NCBI GenBank assembly: GCA_963169055.1
Contig: CAUJFU010000170.1
Coordinates: 1 to 64,000 of the forward strand
From: Myxococcota bacterium
GTDB lineage: Bacteria; Myxococcota_C; UBA6777
Reading direction: 5' to 3'
Length of the DNA: 64,000 nt
The position numbers and the translations under genes are program-made. Positions 36,274-45,289 of the stretch are shown in pieces. Position 1 is the stretch's first letter, and the number at the start of each line of letters is the position of its first letter. Below the pieces are notes generated by a model that was not told the DNA's origin, made no database searches, and saw nothing but the letters and a program-made list of their open reading frames with translations.

Positions 36274-37578
36274 TTAAGAGCGAGGGGCAGGGGCAGGAGC
36301 GGTAGGTGCGAGAGTCGTAGGCGCGGGGGTCGTAGGCGCGGGAGTCGTAGGTGCGGGAGTCGTAGGCGCGGGAGTCGTAGGCGCGGGAGTCGTAGGCGCG
36401 GGAGTCGTAGGTGCGGGTTTGGGGGTGGCTTTTTTGGGTTCTTTTTTGGGTTCGGTGCCGATCTTCGAGAGACGGTCTTTGGCTTGTACGATAAACTTGC
36501 GCGCATCTTCGAAGCTTTGGAGCTTTTTGGCGTCAGGATGAGCAAGGAACTTATCGAACAATTTTTCTGAGCTTTTTTGGGTTTCTGTATTCTTGCTGTT
36601 GAAGAGGATGACACCGTGTTGAAAGACGGCTTCGGGATCGTCTGGGCGAAGGGTGAGGATGCGATCATACACTTCTTTGGCTTCGTTCATGCGTTCCATG
36701 CCCATCAAAGCGACGCCGTAGTTGCGGTTGGCGTAGAGATTGTTGGGCTGTTGTTTCAGAACTTTGCTGAAGTGATCGATGGCTGTTTTCCAAGCGCCGT
36801 TTTGGATAGCGATGGTTCCGAGGTTCATGTGCGCTTGGGTGTTCATCGAATCGTGTTTAAGGGCTTCGTGGAACTGCGCTGCTGCACGGGTGAGGTCTTG
36901 TTTCTTCATGTAGACCATCCCGAGGTTGTTGTAAAAGCCGGGGTCTTTTTTGTCGACTTGTTGAAGGGCGATGGTCGCGACAAGTTCGGCTTGGTTGTAG
37001 CGCTCCCATTCGTAGTAAAGCAGAATTAGGTTGCGATAGGCTTGAACATTTTTGTCATCGCGAGAGAGAACAAGTTGGGCTAACTTTTCAGCCTGATCGT
37101 ATTTTTTGGCTTTTCGATACAACATCGCGAGGTTATTTTTGAGTTCAAGATTGTCGGGGTTGTTCTTACTGAAATCTTCAAAGATGGTGAGCGCTTTGTC
37201 GATCTTGTTTGCGCGGATATAGGCTTGTGCGAGTTCTCCGCGAACTTCTTGGTTGCCGGGGTTTGCGGTGGCGTATTTCTCGTAGTGACCGAGGGCTTCG
37301 TCATGGCGCTCTTGTTTTTCGTAGAGCTTGCCAAGAAACAGAGAGGCTTTGGTCAGGTTGGGGTCTTTGTCGAGGGCTTTTTTGCAAAGTTCCGTTGCCG
37401 CAGTGACGGAAGCAGCGGAATCATCGCCCATTTTGGCTTTGCACTCGATCAGATATTCTTGTGCGCTTTTTTCTTGGACGACCGTCTTGATCGGGTCTTT
37501 TTTGACCTGCGTACCCGTACAAGCGGGTCCGACGGCAAGGGCGGCAGCGCATCCGAGGAAAAGAACAAAGCGTTGCAT
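36274..37578 (-). CDS. gltE: GltE-like TPR lipoprotein
   Basis: 434 residues; AAGGA nine bases before ATG. Lipobox VGPAC (C20). Eight or so canonical TPRs cover about residues 70-330 (ASLFLGKLYEKQERHDEALGHY; PGFYNNLGMVYMKKQDLTRAA; TQAHMNLGTIAIQNGAWKTA; LYANRNYGVALMGMERMNEA). A Lys-rich joint leads to a tail made of APTTP pentapeptides. GltE (AglT in Myxococcus) is an outer-membrane-associated TPR lipoprotein of the gliding complex. Position directly after the GltD-like gene supports the call; NfsE is the alternative. Confidence 0.82.
   Translation of the reverse strand: MQRFVLFLGCAAALAVGPACTGTQVKKDPIKTVVQEKSAQEYLIECKAKMGDDSAASVTAATELCKKALDKDPNLTKASLFLGKLYEKQERHDEALGHYEKYATANPGNQEVRGELAQAYIRANKIDKALTIFEDFSKNNPDNLELKNNLAMLYRKAKKYDQAEKLAQLVLSRDDKNVQAYRNLILLYYEWERYNQAELVATIALQQVDKKDPGFYNNLGMVYMKKQDLTRAAAQFHEALKHDSMNTQAHMNLGTIAIQNGAWKTAIDHFSKVLKQQPNNLYANRNYGVALMGMERMNEAKEVYDRILTLRPDDPEAVFQHGVILFNSKNTETQKSSEKLFDKFLAHPDAKKLQSFEDARKFIVQAKDRLSKIGTEPKKEPKKATPKPAPTTPAPTTPAPTTPAPTTPAPTTPAPTTPAPTTLAPTAPAPAPRS
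36302..36417 (-). repeat. 15-base tandem repeat coding for APTTP units
   Basis: Seven full units (plus-strand consensus GTAGGCGCGGGAGTC, with T/C and A/G variants) from 36302 to 36406 and a partial eighth. They encode the C-terminal tail of the GltE-like protein; length change in whole units keeps the frame. Confidence 0.95.
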
Positions 37579-37640
37579 ACAAATCGATCCTTCTTTTTAC
37601 AGGTTAGCCCACAGATTCCGAGCCATTCGGCTTGGTGGAT

Positions 37641-40600
37641 TCACATCCCCAACACAGAGTCGCCGTCTTTTTTGGGCTGCTTTGATTCAGCGGCTTTGTC
37701 GGCTTGGGGGGTGGTGTCCTTGGCGTCTTTTCCGTCATTGGCCGGTGCTGCGGGTTTTTTGAGCATATCTGGTGTGGCTTTTTTCGAAAGATCGAGCTTG
37801 GAGAGGGTGGGTTCGATCAACCAGAAGCGGGTTTCGCGTTTGCTGAGGACGGTATAAGGGTTCACTTGGTTAAGTTTGCGTGTGATCTGGTTGCGGCGCA
37901 GTTCGACTTGGCGGGTCCATTCGTTGTAGAGGCCGAGTTCTGCGGCTCTCTTCAACACAGCGGAATACCCTTCGATGGCGGCGTCTTCGTAGCGCAGCGC
38001 AACGTTTTCGATCTCGCTTTTGTACATCTGTTGGAGGTCGGGAGACAGGTCTTTGGGGACGGGGGCGGCGAAGATCTTTTCCACGAAGATGTGGGTGATC
38101 TCGTTCATGCGAAAGACCGCAGCAAGCGTCCATTTGGCGACGCCGTACCCTGCAACGGCGGAGTAGTCGCCTCGCAGAGCCGTTCCTGTTTTGATGATGT
38201 TTTTGAGAACACCTTTGTCTTTGCGGCTGTTCCCCGTGAATTGGATGGAGATATAAGAGCGTCGTCGTCGTTCTGCCAAGAAGAATCGGGCTTGAGCGAG
38301 GGATTCAAGGGCGGGGCCTTGGCCCATAATGCCCTTGATCTTGTGGCGAACCATCTGATCACCGAGCGCAACGACGATCATGTAGCGTTTTTCAGTTTCG
38401 GCGTTGTTTCCGAGTTTTTCGTTGGCGGCGGCGATGTGCGCGTGTGCGTACAACAAGAGATCGTTTTCCACCAAGTCGTTCTTCAGCGTGTTCAGGGTTT
38501 TCAAGACGGCGGGTGCCCCCTTGGCATCGAGATCCCGCTCAAAGCGCCGAACTGCGGTCGTTAAGAACGTGGAGACTTTGGCGTCTTGATACTTGGCGAG
38601 GTACACTTCAAAGGCTTCGATGGCGGCTTTCCATGCTTTGTTGTCTTCGTGGACGGTGGCGATGGCAAGGTAAAGTTTCGCGACTTCCTTGTCATCGGGG
38701 AAACGGCGGATGAAGTCCTTGTAAAGGATGATAGCGCGCTCGCTTTGTTGGAGGCCGCGACGATACAGGGCTGCGCTGTAGATAGCGCGATTTTGTTGGG
38801 CGAGCTTTTTCTTTTCGGTGTCTTCAGAGGATTCTTTGGCAACAACTTTGCCTTTTTTTCCTCTCTTTTTGGCGACTTTCTTTTTAACGACTTTTTTCTT
38901 TTTGCCTTTTTTCGGCGCGGCACCGTTTTCTTCGGCACTCTCAAGAATCTTCATCACGTCTTTGTCGCCGTACACATATTTTTCATACCACGACGCGGAC
39001 TTGTCGTAGTTGGCGATCTGCTCGTAGTGACCGCCGAGTTCGAACTTGATCTGATCAACGAAATTGGTTTCGGGATAGCGGCTCACCATCAGTTCGCGGT
39101 ACTTGATGGCATCGAGGATGCGCTTGGAGTTGTTGAAGTTGTTTCCTGCGATGGCAAGGGCGTTTGGGGCGCGAGGGCTCATCACAAAGCTTTTCTTGGT
39201 GACCCAAGGGCCTGTTTTCCCAAATTCATCTTCGTATTTGACGAGTTGTTCGGCGGTTTTGAGTGCGCCGAGCGTTTTTTGTTCAACGAAGATGCGCTGC
39301 CATGCGGAGCGGATCACCATCTGGTACATCTCTTCTTTGAACTTGGCGTTTTTGGTGAGTTGTGGATCTTCGATGAAGATGCGTGCGTTTTGCTCCAATT
39401 GAGGCCAGTCTTGGAGGTCTTCGTAAGAATAGAGGATCATAAACGCCGCACGACGGCTGAGTTCGTGGGTGGGGAACTCTTTTGCCATCATGGAAAAGAT
39501 GTTCATCGACTTACGGTAATGCTTGTAAGAATAGTAGATCGCGCCTGTCTTAAAGAAGCTTTGTAAGCGTTCTTCTTTGTCGGACTCTTTTTTGGGATCA
39601 AGGATGGTCAAATAACGCTCGTAGGCTTTCATTAAGCGTTGATCCCATTCTTTGATCGTGAGGCGAGTCCATGTGATCTTGCCGTCTTTGTCTTTGGTTA
39701 GACCCTGAAGTTTTTTTCCGGCCCCTTTTAACTCGACGCTACCGGTACGTCCAGCAAGTGCTTCATAACAGAGGATCTCGGAGAAGGCCGCTTGTTTTTT
39801 AAACTGCCCTTGGATCTGGGTGCTGCGTTGGACCGTTTGGTCGTATTGGTAAGCAGCACGGGCGTAAACCTTGCGGGCATCTTCGGGAGGATTGTTCTTG
39901 CGGGTTTTGGGAGTGAGTTGTTGAGCTTTGCGGTAGAGCAGTTCAGCAAGGTAAAAGCGCAATTCATAAGCACTTTCCGAACTAGGATAATATTCTAGAT
40001 ATTTTCCATAAAGTTGGATCGCAAAGTCGTAATAAAGTTCTTGGCGCTTGAGATTCTCTTTTTCTTTTTGGGCGTCTTGGTGGTAGCGCGTCGAGTATTC
40101 GAGCAGCGTTTGTTCTGCGGATTCGTTGGCTTCCTGCCAAACTTTCTTATCGCCGTTCCATCGTTTGTGCCAAGGGTTTTTATCATCAAAGTAAGCCATG
40201 AGGTTTTCAACTTCTTTGAAGATCTCTTGGGGTTTGGCGATTTTGGCGATGGAGCGGAGGACTTCGTTTTGGAAGAGAGGTGCTTCGGGGCCGAAGTTGT
40301 CGGGTTCGCCTTGGGGATTCATGGTCATCAAGAGCTTGTAGGTCTTGATGGAGAGGGGATAGTTGCCTTGGTTGTAGTAGCGACCCGCGAGGCGGCGTGT
40401 GGCTTTGTAGGCGTACACGGGCCCCATGATGGATTTGAAGTAATTGTAAGCGTCGTCCGAAACATCCAAACGTGCGAACACAAGGACAAGATCGCGCAAG
40501 GCTTCGTCGCGCAGGATCACTTTGCTTTCTTTGGTTTTGGCGTAGCGGATGGAGAGTTTGATCACGTGTTTGAATTGTTGGAGGGCTTTTTCGTACTCGC

Positions 40601-41549
40601 CGACGTTGAATTGACACCAGCCGATCATGTACATTGAACGAAGGTTGATGCCGCGCAAGTTGGCCTTGTCATCGAGAGAAAGATTGGGATCTTTGGCGCG
40701 TTCTGCGGTGATACGAAGGGCGGATTGGTAATTTTCGAGAGCGAGCTGGACTTTGTTTTTGGTGTTGTTGAAATAGTAGTCTGCAAGAGCCGTATAAGCA
40801 TCTGGAACATAACGACTATTTGGGTAATCTTTTAACAACCGAGTGAACATGGTGAGAGCTTCTTGCTTTTTGTCCATGTCCATGAAGTTGAAGCCGAGGT
40901 TGTAGACGACTTCGTCGGCGCGCTCGTATTTGGGGTAGAGTTGAAGCAGTTTTTTGTAGACGTTGACAGCGTTGGTGCGGTACACGTCGGCTTTGGAGAG
41001 TTCAGCTTTGGGAGCGGGAGGGCAGTTTTGGTTGTTGCGTTTGCGACAATCTTGGTCCCACTCTTCCATTTTTTTGTTGTGTTCTTCCATGGACAAGAAT
41101 CGGAGATATTTGGATTCTTCCCAGTATTCTTCGGCCAATTGGTAGCGCAACTGTGCGTTGCGGGCGGGATCTTCTTCGTTGGGGATGAGGGTTTTGTAGG
41201 TGTTAATCTTTTGTTGGCGGATCTCGGCTTTGGCTTTGTCGGCAAAGACGCCAGCGGTGAGTCCTTTGATCTTTGCGGGGCGCTGGACTTGTTTTTTGGC
41301 TTCTTCTGCGCGGCGGCGCTCTTCTTCAAGTTCGCGTTGGGTTTTTTTGCGTTTGAGGTCGATCAGCAGCTTATCTTTTTGCTTGCGCTGAAGCTTGAGT
41401 TTTTGAAACGAGCCTTCCCGCTTGCCTTTTCGTTCAAAGTCTTTTTGGTCGTAGTTTTGCGCGGAAGCAAGGCCCAAAGAGAGTGCCCAGAGGGCGGCAC
41501 ATCCAAGGCCGAGCAGCCACGCATACAACGAGTTATTTTGGCGGATCAT
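37641..41549 (-). CDS. gltD: GltD/AgmU-like giant periplasmic TPR protein
   Basis: 1302 residues, close in size to Myxococcus AgmU (GltD). Signal peptide ends SLGLASAQNYD. A basic coiled coil follows (KLKLQRKQKDKLLIDLKRKK; ELEEERRRAEEAKKQ). From about 130 on, numerous TPR-like pairs (ADEVVYNLGFNFMDMDKKQEAL; DAYTALADYYFNNTKNKVQLAL; IKTYKLLMTMNP; KLYLAIATVHEDNKAWKAAI). A Lys-rich patch near 865-895 (KKGKKKKVVKKKVAKKRGKK) is striking. The end is Asp/Lys/Ala-rich. The ATG overlaps the GltC-like stop by four bases. In Myxococcus this protein spans the periplasm in motility complexes; NfsD is the sporulation counterpart. Confidence 0.85.
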   Translation of the reverse strand: MIRQNNSLYAWLLGLGCAALWALSLGLASAQNYDQKDFERKGKREGSFQKLKLQRKQKDKLLIDLKRKKTQRELEEERRRAEEAKKQVQRPAKIKGLTAGVFADKAKAEIRQQKINTYKTLIPNEEDPARNAQLRYQLAEEYWEESKYLRFLSMEEHNKKMEEWDQDCRKRNNQNCPPAPKAELSKADVYRTNAVNVYKKLLQLYPKYERADEVVYNLGFNFMDMDKKQEALTMFTRLLKDYPNSRYVPDAYTALADYYFNNTKNKVQLALENYQSALRITAERAKDPNLSLDDKANLRGINLRSMYMIGWCQFNVGEYEKALQQFKHVIKLSIRYAKTKESKVILRDEALRDLVLVFARLDVSDDAYNYFKSIMGPVYAYKATRRLAGRYYNQGNYPLSIKTYKLLMTMNPQGEPDNFGPEAPLFQNEVLRSIAKIAKPQEIFKEVENLMAYFDDKNPWHKRWNGDKKVWQEANESAEQTLLEYSTRYHQDAQKEKENLKRQELYYDFAIQLYGKYLEYYPSSESAYELRFYLAELLYRKAQQLTPKTRKNNPPEDARKVYARAAYQYDQTVQRSTQIQGQFKKQAAFSEILCYEALAGRTGSVELKGAGKKLQGLTKDKDGKITWTRLTIKEWDQRLMKAYERYLTILDPKKESDKEERLQSFFKTGAIYYSYKHYRKSMNIFSMMAKEFPTHELSRRAAFMILYSYEDLQDWPQLEQNARIFIEDPQLTKNAKFKEEMYQMVIRSAWQRIFVEQKTLGALKTAEQLVKYEDEFGKTGPWVTKKSFVMSPRAPNALAIAGNNFNNSKRILDAIKYRELMVSRYPETNFVDQIKFELGGHYEQIANYDKSASWYEKYVYGDKDVMKILESAEENGAAPKKGKKKKVVKKKVAKKRGKKGKVVAKESSEDTEKKKLAQQNRAIYSAALYRRGLQQSERAIILYKDFIRRFPDDKEVAKLYLAIATVHEDNKAWKAAIEAFEVYLAKYQDAKVSTFLTTAVRRFERDLDAKGAPAVLKTLNTLKNDLVENDLLLYAHAHIAAANEKLGNNAETEKRYMIVVALGDQMVRHKIKGIMGQGPALESLAQARFFLAERRRRSYISIQFTGNSRKDKGVLKNIIKTGTALRGDYSAVAGYGVAKWTLAAVFRMNEITHIFVEKIFAAPVPKDLSPDLQQMYKSEIENVALRYEDAAIEGYSAVLKRAAELGLYNEWTRQVELRRNQITRKLNQVNPYTVLSKRETRFWLIEPTLSKLDLSKKATPDMLKKPAAPANDGKDAKDTTPQADKAAESKQPKKDGDSVLGM

Positions 41550-43375
41550 CGCTTACATTCTCCCTGAATAAATTGACGGTAGTGGGCCACTTCATCGAGC
41601 CAGAACTCGCCTTGGTAGGGCCAAAAGATATGGCTTTGTTCTGTGATCAAGGTGTAGCGGTATTCGTCTTGTTCGATACCGCCGCCTTGTGCGTAGCGAT
41701 CGAGTTCTTGCTTTTGTTTTTGCAAGGTTTCGAGCTTGATGACTTGGGCCTGATTGACTTGTTTGGTGACATCCTTGCGGATGGACTCGAGGGCTGCGTG
41801 GATGCTGAGGCCCGCTCGACGTTTGAGGGCTTCGCGGGTTTTGAGGGCCGTTTCAAGCAAGGCACGTCCGAGGTTTGAGGTCTTCCATGCGGAGCCGCGA
41901 GTGCGGATGATCTCGATCTCAGCGTCGGTTTTGTCCATGAGGCTTTGGTAGTTGCGCAGCGATTTGTCTTGTTCAACAAGTGCAATGAGAGAGGGGAGAA
42001 GATCCGTGGTTTTGCCTTCTTTGAGCAGCGTTTGTTGGCTTCGGAAGTACTCGTAGTATTGGGCGATCCAGTTCTCCTTGGTGCGTCGGGCAACCAATGC
42101 TTTGAGTTTGTCTTGGAGCGGTTTAAAGAACGCTTCAAAGCGTGCGATGGATTGTTTGGTTTCTTCGTATTTGCAGTTTTGGAAGTAGATCAGCGATTGG
42201 AGGATCTGGAGTTCGGGGAAGAAGCTGATCTGATAAAAGGCCGATTGGAGGCCCAAGATGCGGCCCAGCGAGAAGTGGTAGTACTTGAGCATGTAAAACA
42301 CCCAAGACGTTTCAAAGAGGACTTCTCCTTTGGTCAGGCCGCGTTGCTTGGGGACTTTGCGGTATTCCCGAAGGGAGGCGACAAGGTGTTCTTGGCCTTT
42401 GGGGTTGTCGAGGTTAAAAACACCGAGTGCGTAATAAGAGCGGGCGATACCGAGTTGTGCGAATTCTTTGATTTGAAGGAGTTCTTGGCGTAGTGCTTTA
42501 TCTTCGGGCTTGTCGCCTGTGGGCAGGGGGAGATCGATGATGCGCTGGAAATATTCGATGGCGCCGTCGTTGTATCCGACCTGAGCGTTGCGTGTGCCCA
42601 TGAGATAAAGGGCTTTTGCAAAGTAGTTGAAGGGAGCGCGTTTGCGGACTTGGCTTAGCAGCACGATGGGCATGTAGACGTATTCGGTGTTGGTGCGGCC
42701 AAAGACGAAGTAGTAGCGGCCCATGAGGTAGGAGAAGGAATCCTTAAAATCATCAATGCGTTTGTGCCAGCGTTGGGTGAGGTCGGGATTGCGTTTGACG
42801 CTCGCAGGAACGGGGAAAAGATAGGGTATGGGGTCGGTCAATGCGGGGATTTCGATTTTTTTGCTTGTGCGTGTCAATCGAAGAGCGCGGATGTTTGGGG
42901 GGATCCGTCGAAGGATCTGGATCAGCCCGAGGCGTCCGAGGATCAAGGTTTCATCGCCTGTCGCGGAGGCTGTTTGGATCATGCGATCGAGTGCAAGCAG
43001 GAAGTTGCCGTCAGGGCGTCGTTTTTTGGGGTCAGCGATATCGAGGGTTTGGGTCTCGCGCAAGACGTCATTGAAATACCCTGAGGAGACGATACCGAGC
43101 TGCATCCGAAAGAGAGCGCGTGCGAGCAACAGACGGGCAGCGCGTTGAAATTTGGGGAGGGCGGTACCGTTTTCGATGATATCGAAGAAGTCGACGGAAG
43201 CGCCCTCGAAGTCGTTGCTTTTGTACTTGACGCGGGCGCGGCTAAAGAGGCTTCGGATCTCGCGTTCGGTCATCATGGCTTGTGCAGCCACAGGTTCAAC
43301 ATACAAACAAGAGGTGAGAAGGACGGCAGCAAGCGCCAGCATCCACCTCGACATACGTCTGGTTTTTTGCAACAT
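41546..43375 (-). CDS. gltC: GltC-like periplasmic helical protein
   Basis: 609 residues; AGGAG before ATG 43375. N-terminal signal (LALAAVLLTSCLYVEPVAAQA); LTSC could also be a lipobox, leaving the export mode open. Long helical body with TPR-like pairs (RLLLARALFRMQLGIVSSG; AKALYLMGTRNAQVGYNDGA; AQLGIARSYYALGVFNLDN). The C-terminal segment IFWPYQGEFWLDEVAHYRQ is the kind of WPY-GE-W-DE ending I associate with GltC/NfsC. It sits between the beta-barrel and GltD-like genes, as expected for a protein that bridges the outer-membrane porins and the periplasmic parts. Confidence 0.83.
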   Translation of the reverse strand: MLQKTRRMSRWMLALAAVLLTSCLYVEPVAAQAMMTEREIRSLFSRARVKYKSNDFEGASVDFFDIIENGTALPKFQRAARLLLARALFRMQLGIVSSGYFNDVLRETQTLDIADPKKRRPDGNFLLALDRMIQTASATGDETLILGRLGLIQILRRIPPNIRALRLTRTSKKIEIPALTDPIPYLFPVPASVKRNPDLTQRWHKRIDDFKDSFSYLMGRYYFVFGRTNTEYVYMPIVLLSQVRKRAPFNYFAKALYLMGTRNAQVGYNDGAIEYFQRIIDLPLPTGDKPEDKALRQELLQIKEFAQLGIARSYYALGVFNLDNPKGQEHLVASLREYRKVPKQRGLTKGEVLFETSWVFYMLKYYHFSLGRILGLQSAFYQISFFPELQILQSLIYFQNCKYEETKQSIARFEAFFKPLQDKLKALVARRTKENWIAQYYEYFRSQQTLLKEGKTTDLLPSLIALVEQDKSLRNYQSLMDKTDAEIEIIRTRGSAWKTSNLGRALLETALKTREALKRRAGLSIHAALESIRKDVTKQVNQAQVIKLETLQKQKQELDRYAQGGGIEQDEYRYTLITEQSHIFWPYQGEFWLDEVAHYRQFIQGECKR

Positions 43376-43394
43376 GCGTCACTCCTGCCAAGGT

Positions 43395-44108
43395 TTAAAA
43401 GAAGAAGCTAAAGCCGAGATTGAGTGCCATATCGACACGAAACAAGTCTTGTTTTCGGCTTTCAAAGTGATCCGGCATAAACAGCACACGAAACTCCCAT
43501 CGGAAGGCGAGAAAGCGCAGCAAAAAGTAGCGTTGTCCGAGGCCGACGCCGCCAAAGGGGGCAAAGCCGGGGCTGCCTTTGGCCCCTTTTTCGGTCAACA
43601 CGTTTTCGGCTGCGGGTAGATCGCTAGGCGGGGGGAAGGTCAAAAAGACGCCACCAAGGACGGTAAAGAAGATATCGTAATGGATGATCGCTTGGCTAAA
43701 GAGGTTGAATTTCCCGTAAAACGGGGCGAATCGAAACTCGGCACCGACGGTTGAGAAGAGGAAGGGGCGGCGAACATCGGGTTTGACGCGGAAGGTTCCG
43801 GCGTCGTTTTGGAGTTGGTTCGTGAGTCCGGTGGGGACGTCAAAGCTGCCTGTGGCGAGGAGGCCAAGCGCAAACCATTCGTTGATATGATACATGTAGC
43901 CGAGGTTGACGTTATAGACTTGATAGAAAGGATCGTTGGTGACGAGACCAAGGCTGAGGTTGAGTTCTTGTTTTTGGGTCTTGGTGTAGAGGCGCTTTTT
44001 GAGGGCGTCGTCACCGGGGCGAAAGCGATCAGATGGACTGTCTGCGTGAGATGTGCGGGGGAGGCAGAGGAAGCCGAGAACAACAAGCACAAGCGTGAAC
44101 TTTTTCAT
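43395..44108 (-). CDS. Outer-membrane beta-barrel of the Glt/Nfs type (CglE/GltA-B-like)
   Basis: 237 residues. Signal peptide (LVLVVLGFLCLPRTSHA). Mature part is alternating beta strands (ELNLSLGLVTNDPFYQVYNV; LGYMYHINEWFALGLLATG; GKFNLFSQAIIHYDIFF; WEFRVLFMPDHFESRKQDLF) and ends in Phe, LNLGFSFFF, a classic BAM recognition end. This is the myxobacterial OMP_myx_plus type of barrel; in Glt and Nfs systems such barrels (GltA/GltB, NfsA/NfsB) begin the cluster. Only one is present here. It starts the transcription unit with GltC-like 19 bases downstream. Confidence 0.83.
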   Translation of the reverse strand: MKKFTLVLVVLGFLCLPRTSHADSPSDRFRPGDDALKKRLYTKTQKQELNLSLGLVTNDPFYQVYNVNLGYMYHINEWFALGLLATGSFDVPTGLTNQLQNDAGTFRVKPDVRRPFLFSTVGAEFRFAPFYGKFNLFSQAIIHYDIFFTVLGGVFLTFPPPSDLPAAENVLTEKGAKGSPGFAPFGGVGLGQRYFLLRFLAFRWEFRVLFMPDHFESRKQDLFRVDMALNLGFSFFF

Positions 44109-44410
44109 GACTGAACCTTATAGCGTAAGGGTCCGAGAGCATCGTGCATTCGCGTCAATCTCGCGGTCAAGGATTGCGTGTCGAACAATGAAGACTTGCG
44201 AGCAAAAAGTCAGGAGACAAAACAAGCCGTAGTGAGGTCATCAAGAACCCCGAAAGAGGGGCCACACGCGAAGTCGAGAGTGTCTAGCACAATTCGACAG
44301 GCATTTCAAGAAGCAGCGTGCGGTTTTGTGTGCCAACGCGGCGATGTCCTTTCGGGCAAGGGTGAGAGCCACGCACCCCATTAGGGGGAATGAAGACGAT
44401 AGACAAGACG
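44109..44410. promoter_or_regulatory. 302-base region upstream of the beta-barrel gene
   Basis: No gene is seen. CCTTA (44126-44130 region on the minus strand) faces TAAGG across CGCTA directly before the start codon, and the same place contains TATAAG. No -35 at a proper distance, so this is a possible start-site hairpin rather than a secure promoter. Confidence 0.35.
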
Positions 44411-45169
44411 TCATGGGGTGTTTGGGTTAAAGGTGAGGGCCAAACGGGCAGCCATCTTGTCGGCGGAACCTTGTTCGATGGTATAGCTGATTTCTTCGGA
44501 AGAAGCGATCTGGTTTTGCCCTGCGTCAAGGGCGCGGGCAAAGACGTTACGGTTGTTTGCGAAAGGGACGTTGGTCAAGATCGCGAACTTGGGCTTAGGC
44601 TGTCCATCGATCAGTCGGACGAAGAGATTTTCTTCTTTGGCGTCGTTGAGGGCTTTGAGTACAAATTGCAAGCGTTTGGCGGCTTCGGGGATATCGTTTG
44701 TGAAGCGGATGATCAGGGTTCCGGTGGTTACGCCTTGTCGGCGACCGAGAGAGAGCGTGACAGCGCTTTGGATGTCGTCGCCTGATTTTTCGACTCGAAA
44801 GGCTGGGGTGCTGCCGTTTGACACGGAGCGACCGCTGGAATCGTACGTTACGATCGTGAGTTTGCGTTCGCCGCCGTAGGGGATTTGTTTGAGGGGGATG
44901 GGTGGGATCTGACACTTCCCTGTTTGGGAATTCCAAAACAGGTCGGTGGGTTGAAAGCCTTCGGTGAACTTGGCGTTAACGATCTCTTCTTGTTGTTCGG
45001 TGAGTTTTTCGACAGTAAATTCCATCTGATAGACGCCAACACATGGAAGGTCGGCTTTTTCTTCGACGCGGATCACAAACCGTTCGATATAAGAGCAACT
45101 GCCGAGTTGGGTGAGGGCCAAAACAAACAACAAAACAGAAGACAAAGAGGGAGCAGCGAAGCGTTTCAT
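44411..45169 (-). CDS. Lipoprotein of unknown function upstream of the Glt-like cluster
   Basis: 252 residues from ATG 45169, which opens the signal sequence (SSVLLFVLALTQLGSC; lipobox with C24); the frame is open further upstream but without signal character. Mature part mostly beta: FVIRVEEKADLPCVGVYQME, then FRVEKSGDDIQSAVTLSLGR, TLIIRFTNDIPEAAKR, FVRLIDGQPKPKFAIL. A single disulfide could form between C57-region and the KCQIPP cysteine. It lies 121 bases after a PEGA protein and 302 before the barrel. No family recognised. Confidence 0.7.
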   Translation of the reverse strand: MKRFAAPSLSSVLLFVLALTQLGSCSYIERFVIRVEEKADLPCVGVYQMEFTVEKLTEQQEEIVNAKFTEGFQPTDLFWNSQTGKCQIPPIPLKQIPYGGERKLTIVTYDSSGRSVSNGSTPAFRVEKSGDDIQSAVTLSLGRRQGVTTGTLIIRFTNDIPEAAKRLQFVLKALNDAKEENLFVRLIDGQPKPKFAILTNVPFANNRNVFARALDAGQNQIASSEEISYTIEQGSADKMAARLALTFNPNTP

Positions 45170-45289
45170 TTTTATTCCATCATACTTTATCGGTACATAG
45201 GAGGCGTTTTTGAGAGAGCCTTTCTTTGTAAACCACCCAAGGCGGAGGCTTTGGGGCTTGACGGGCGAACCGATCAAGCGTCGATGAGT

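Noticed and set aside
36302-36417. Repeat array considered as CRISPR
   Set aside because: Units of 15 bases follow one another with no spacers and code for APTTP in frame.
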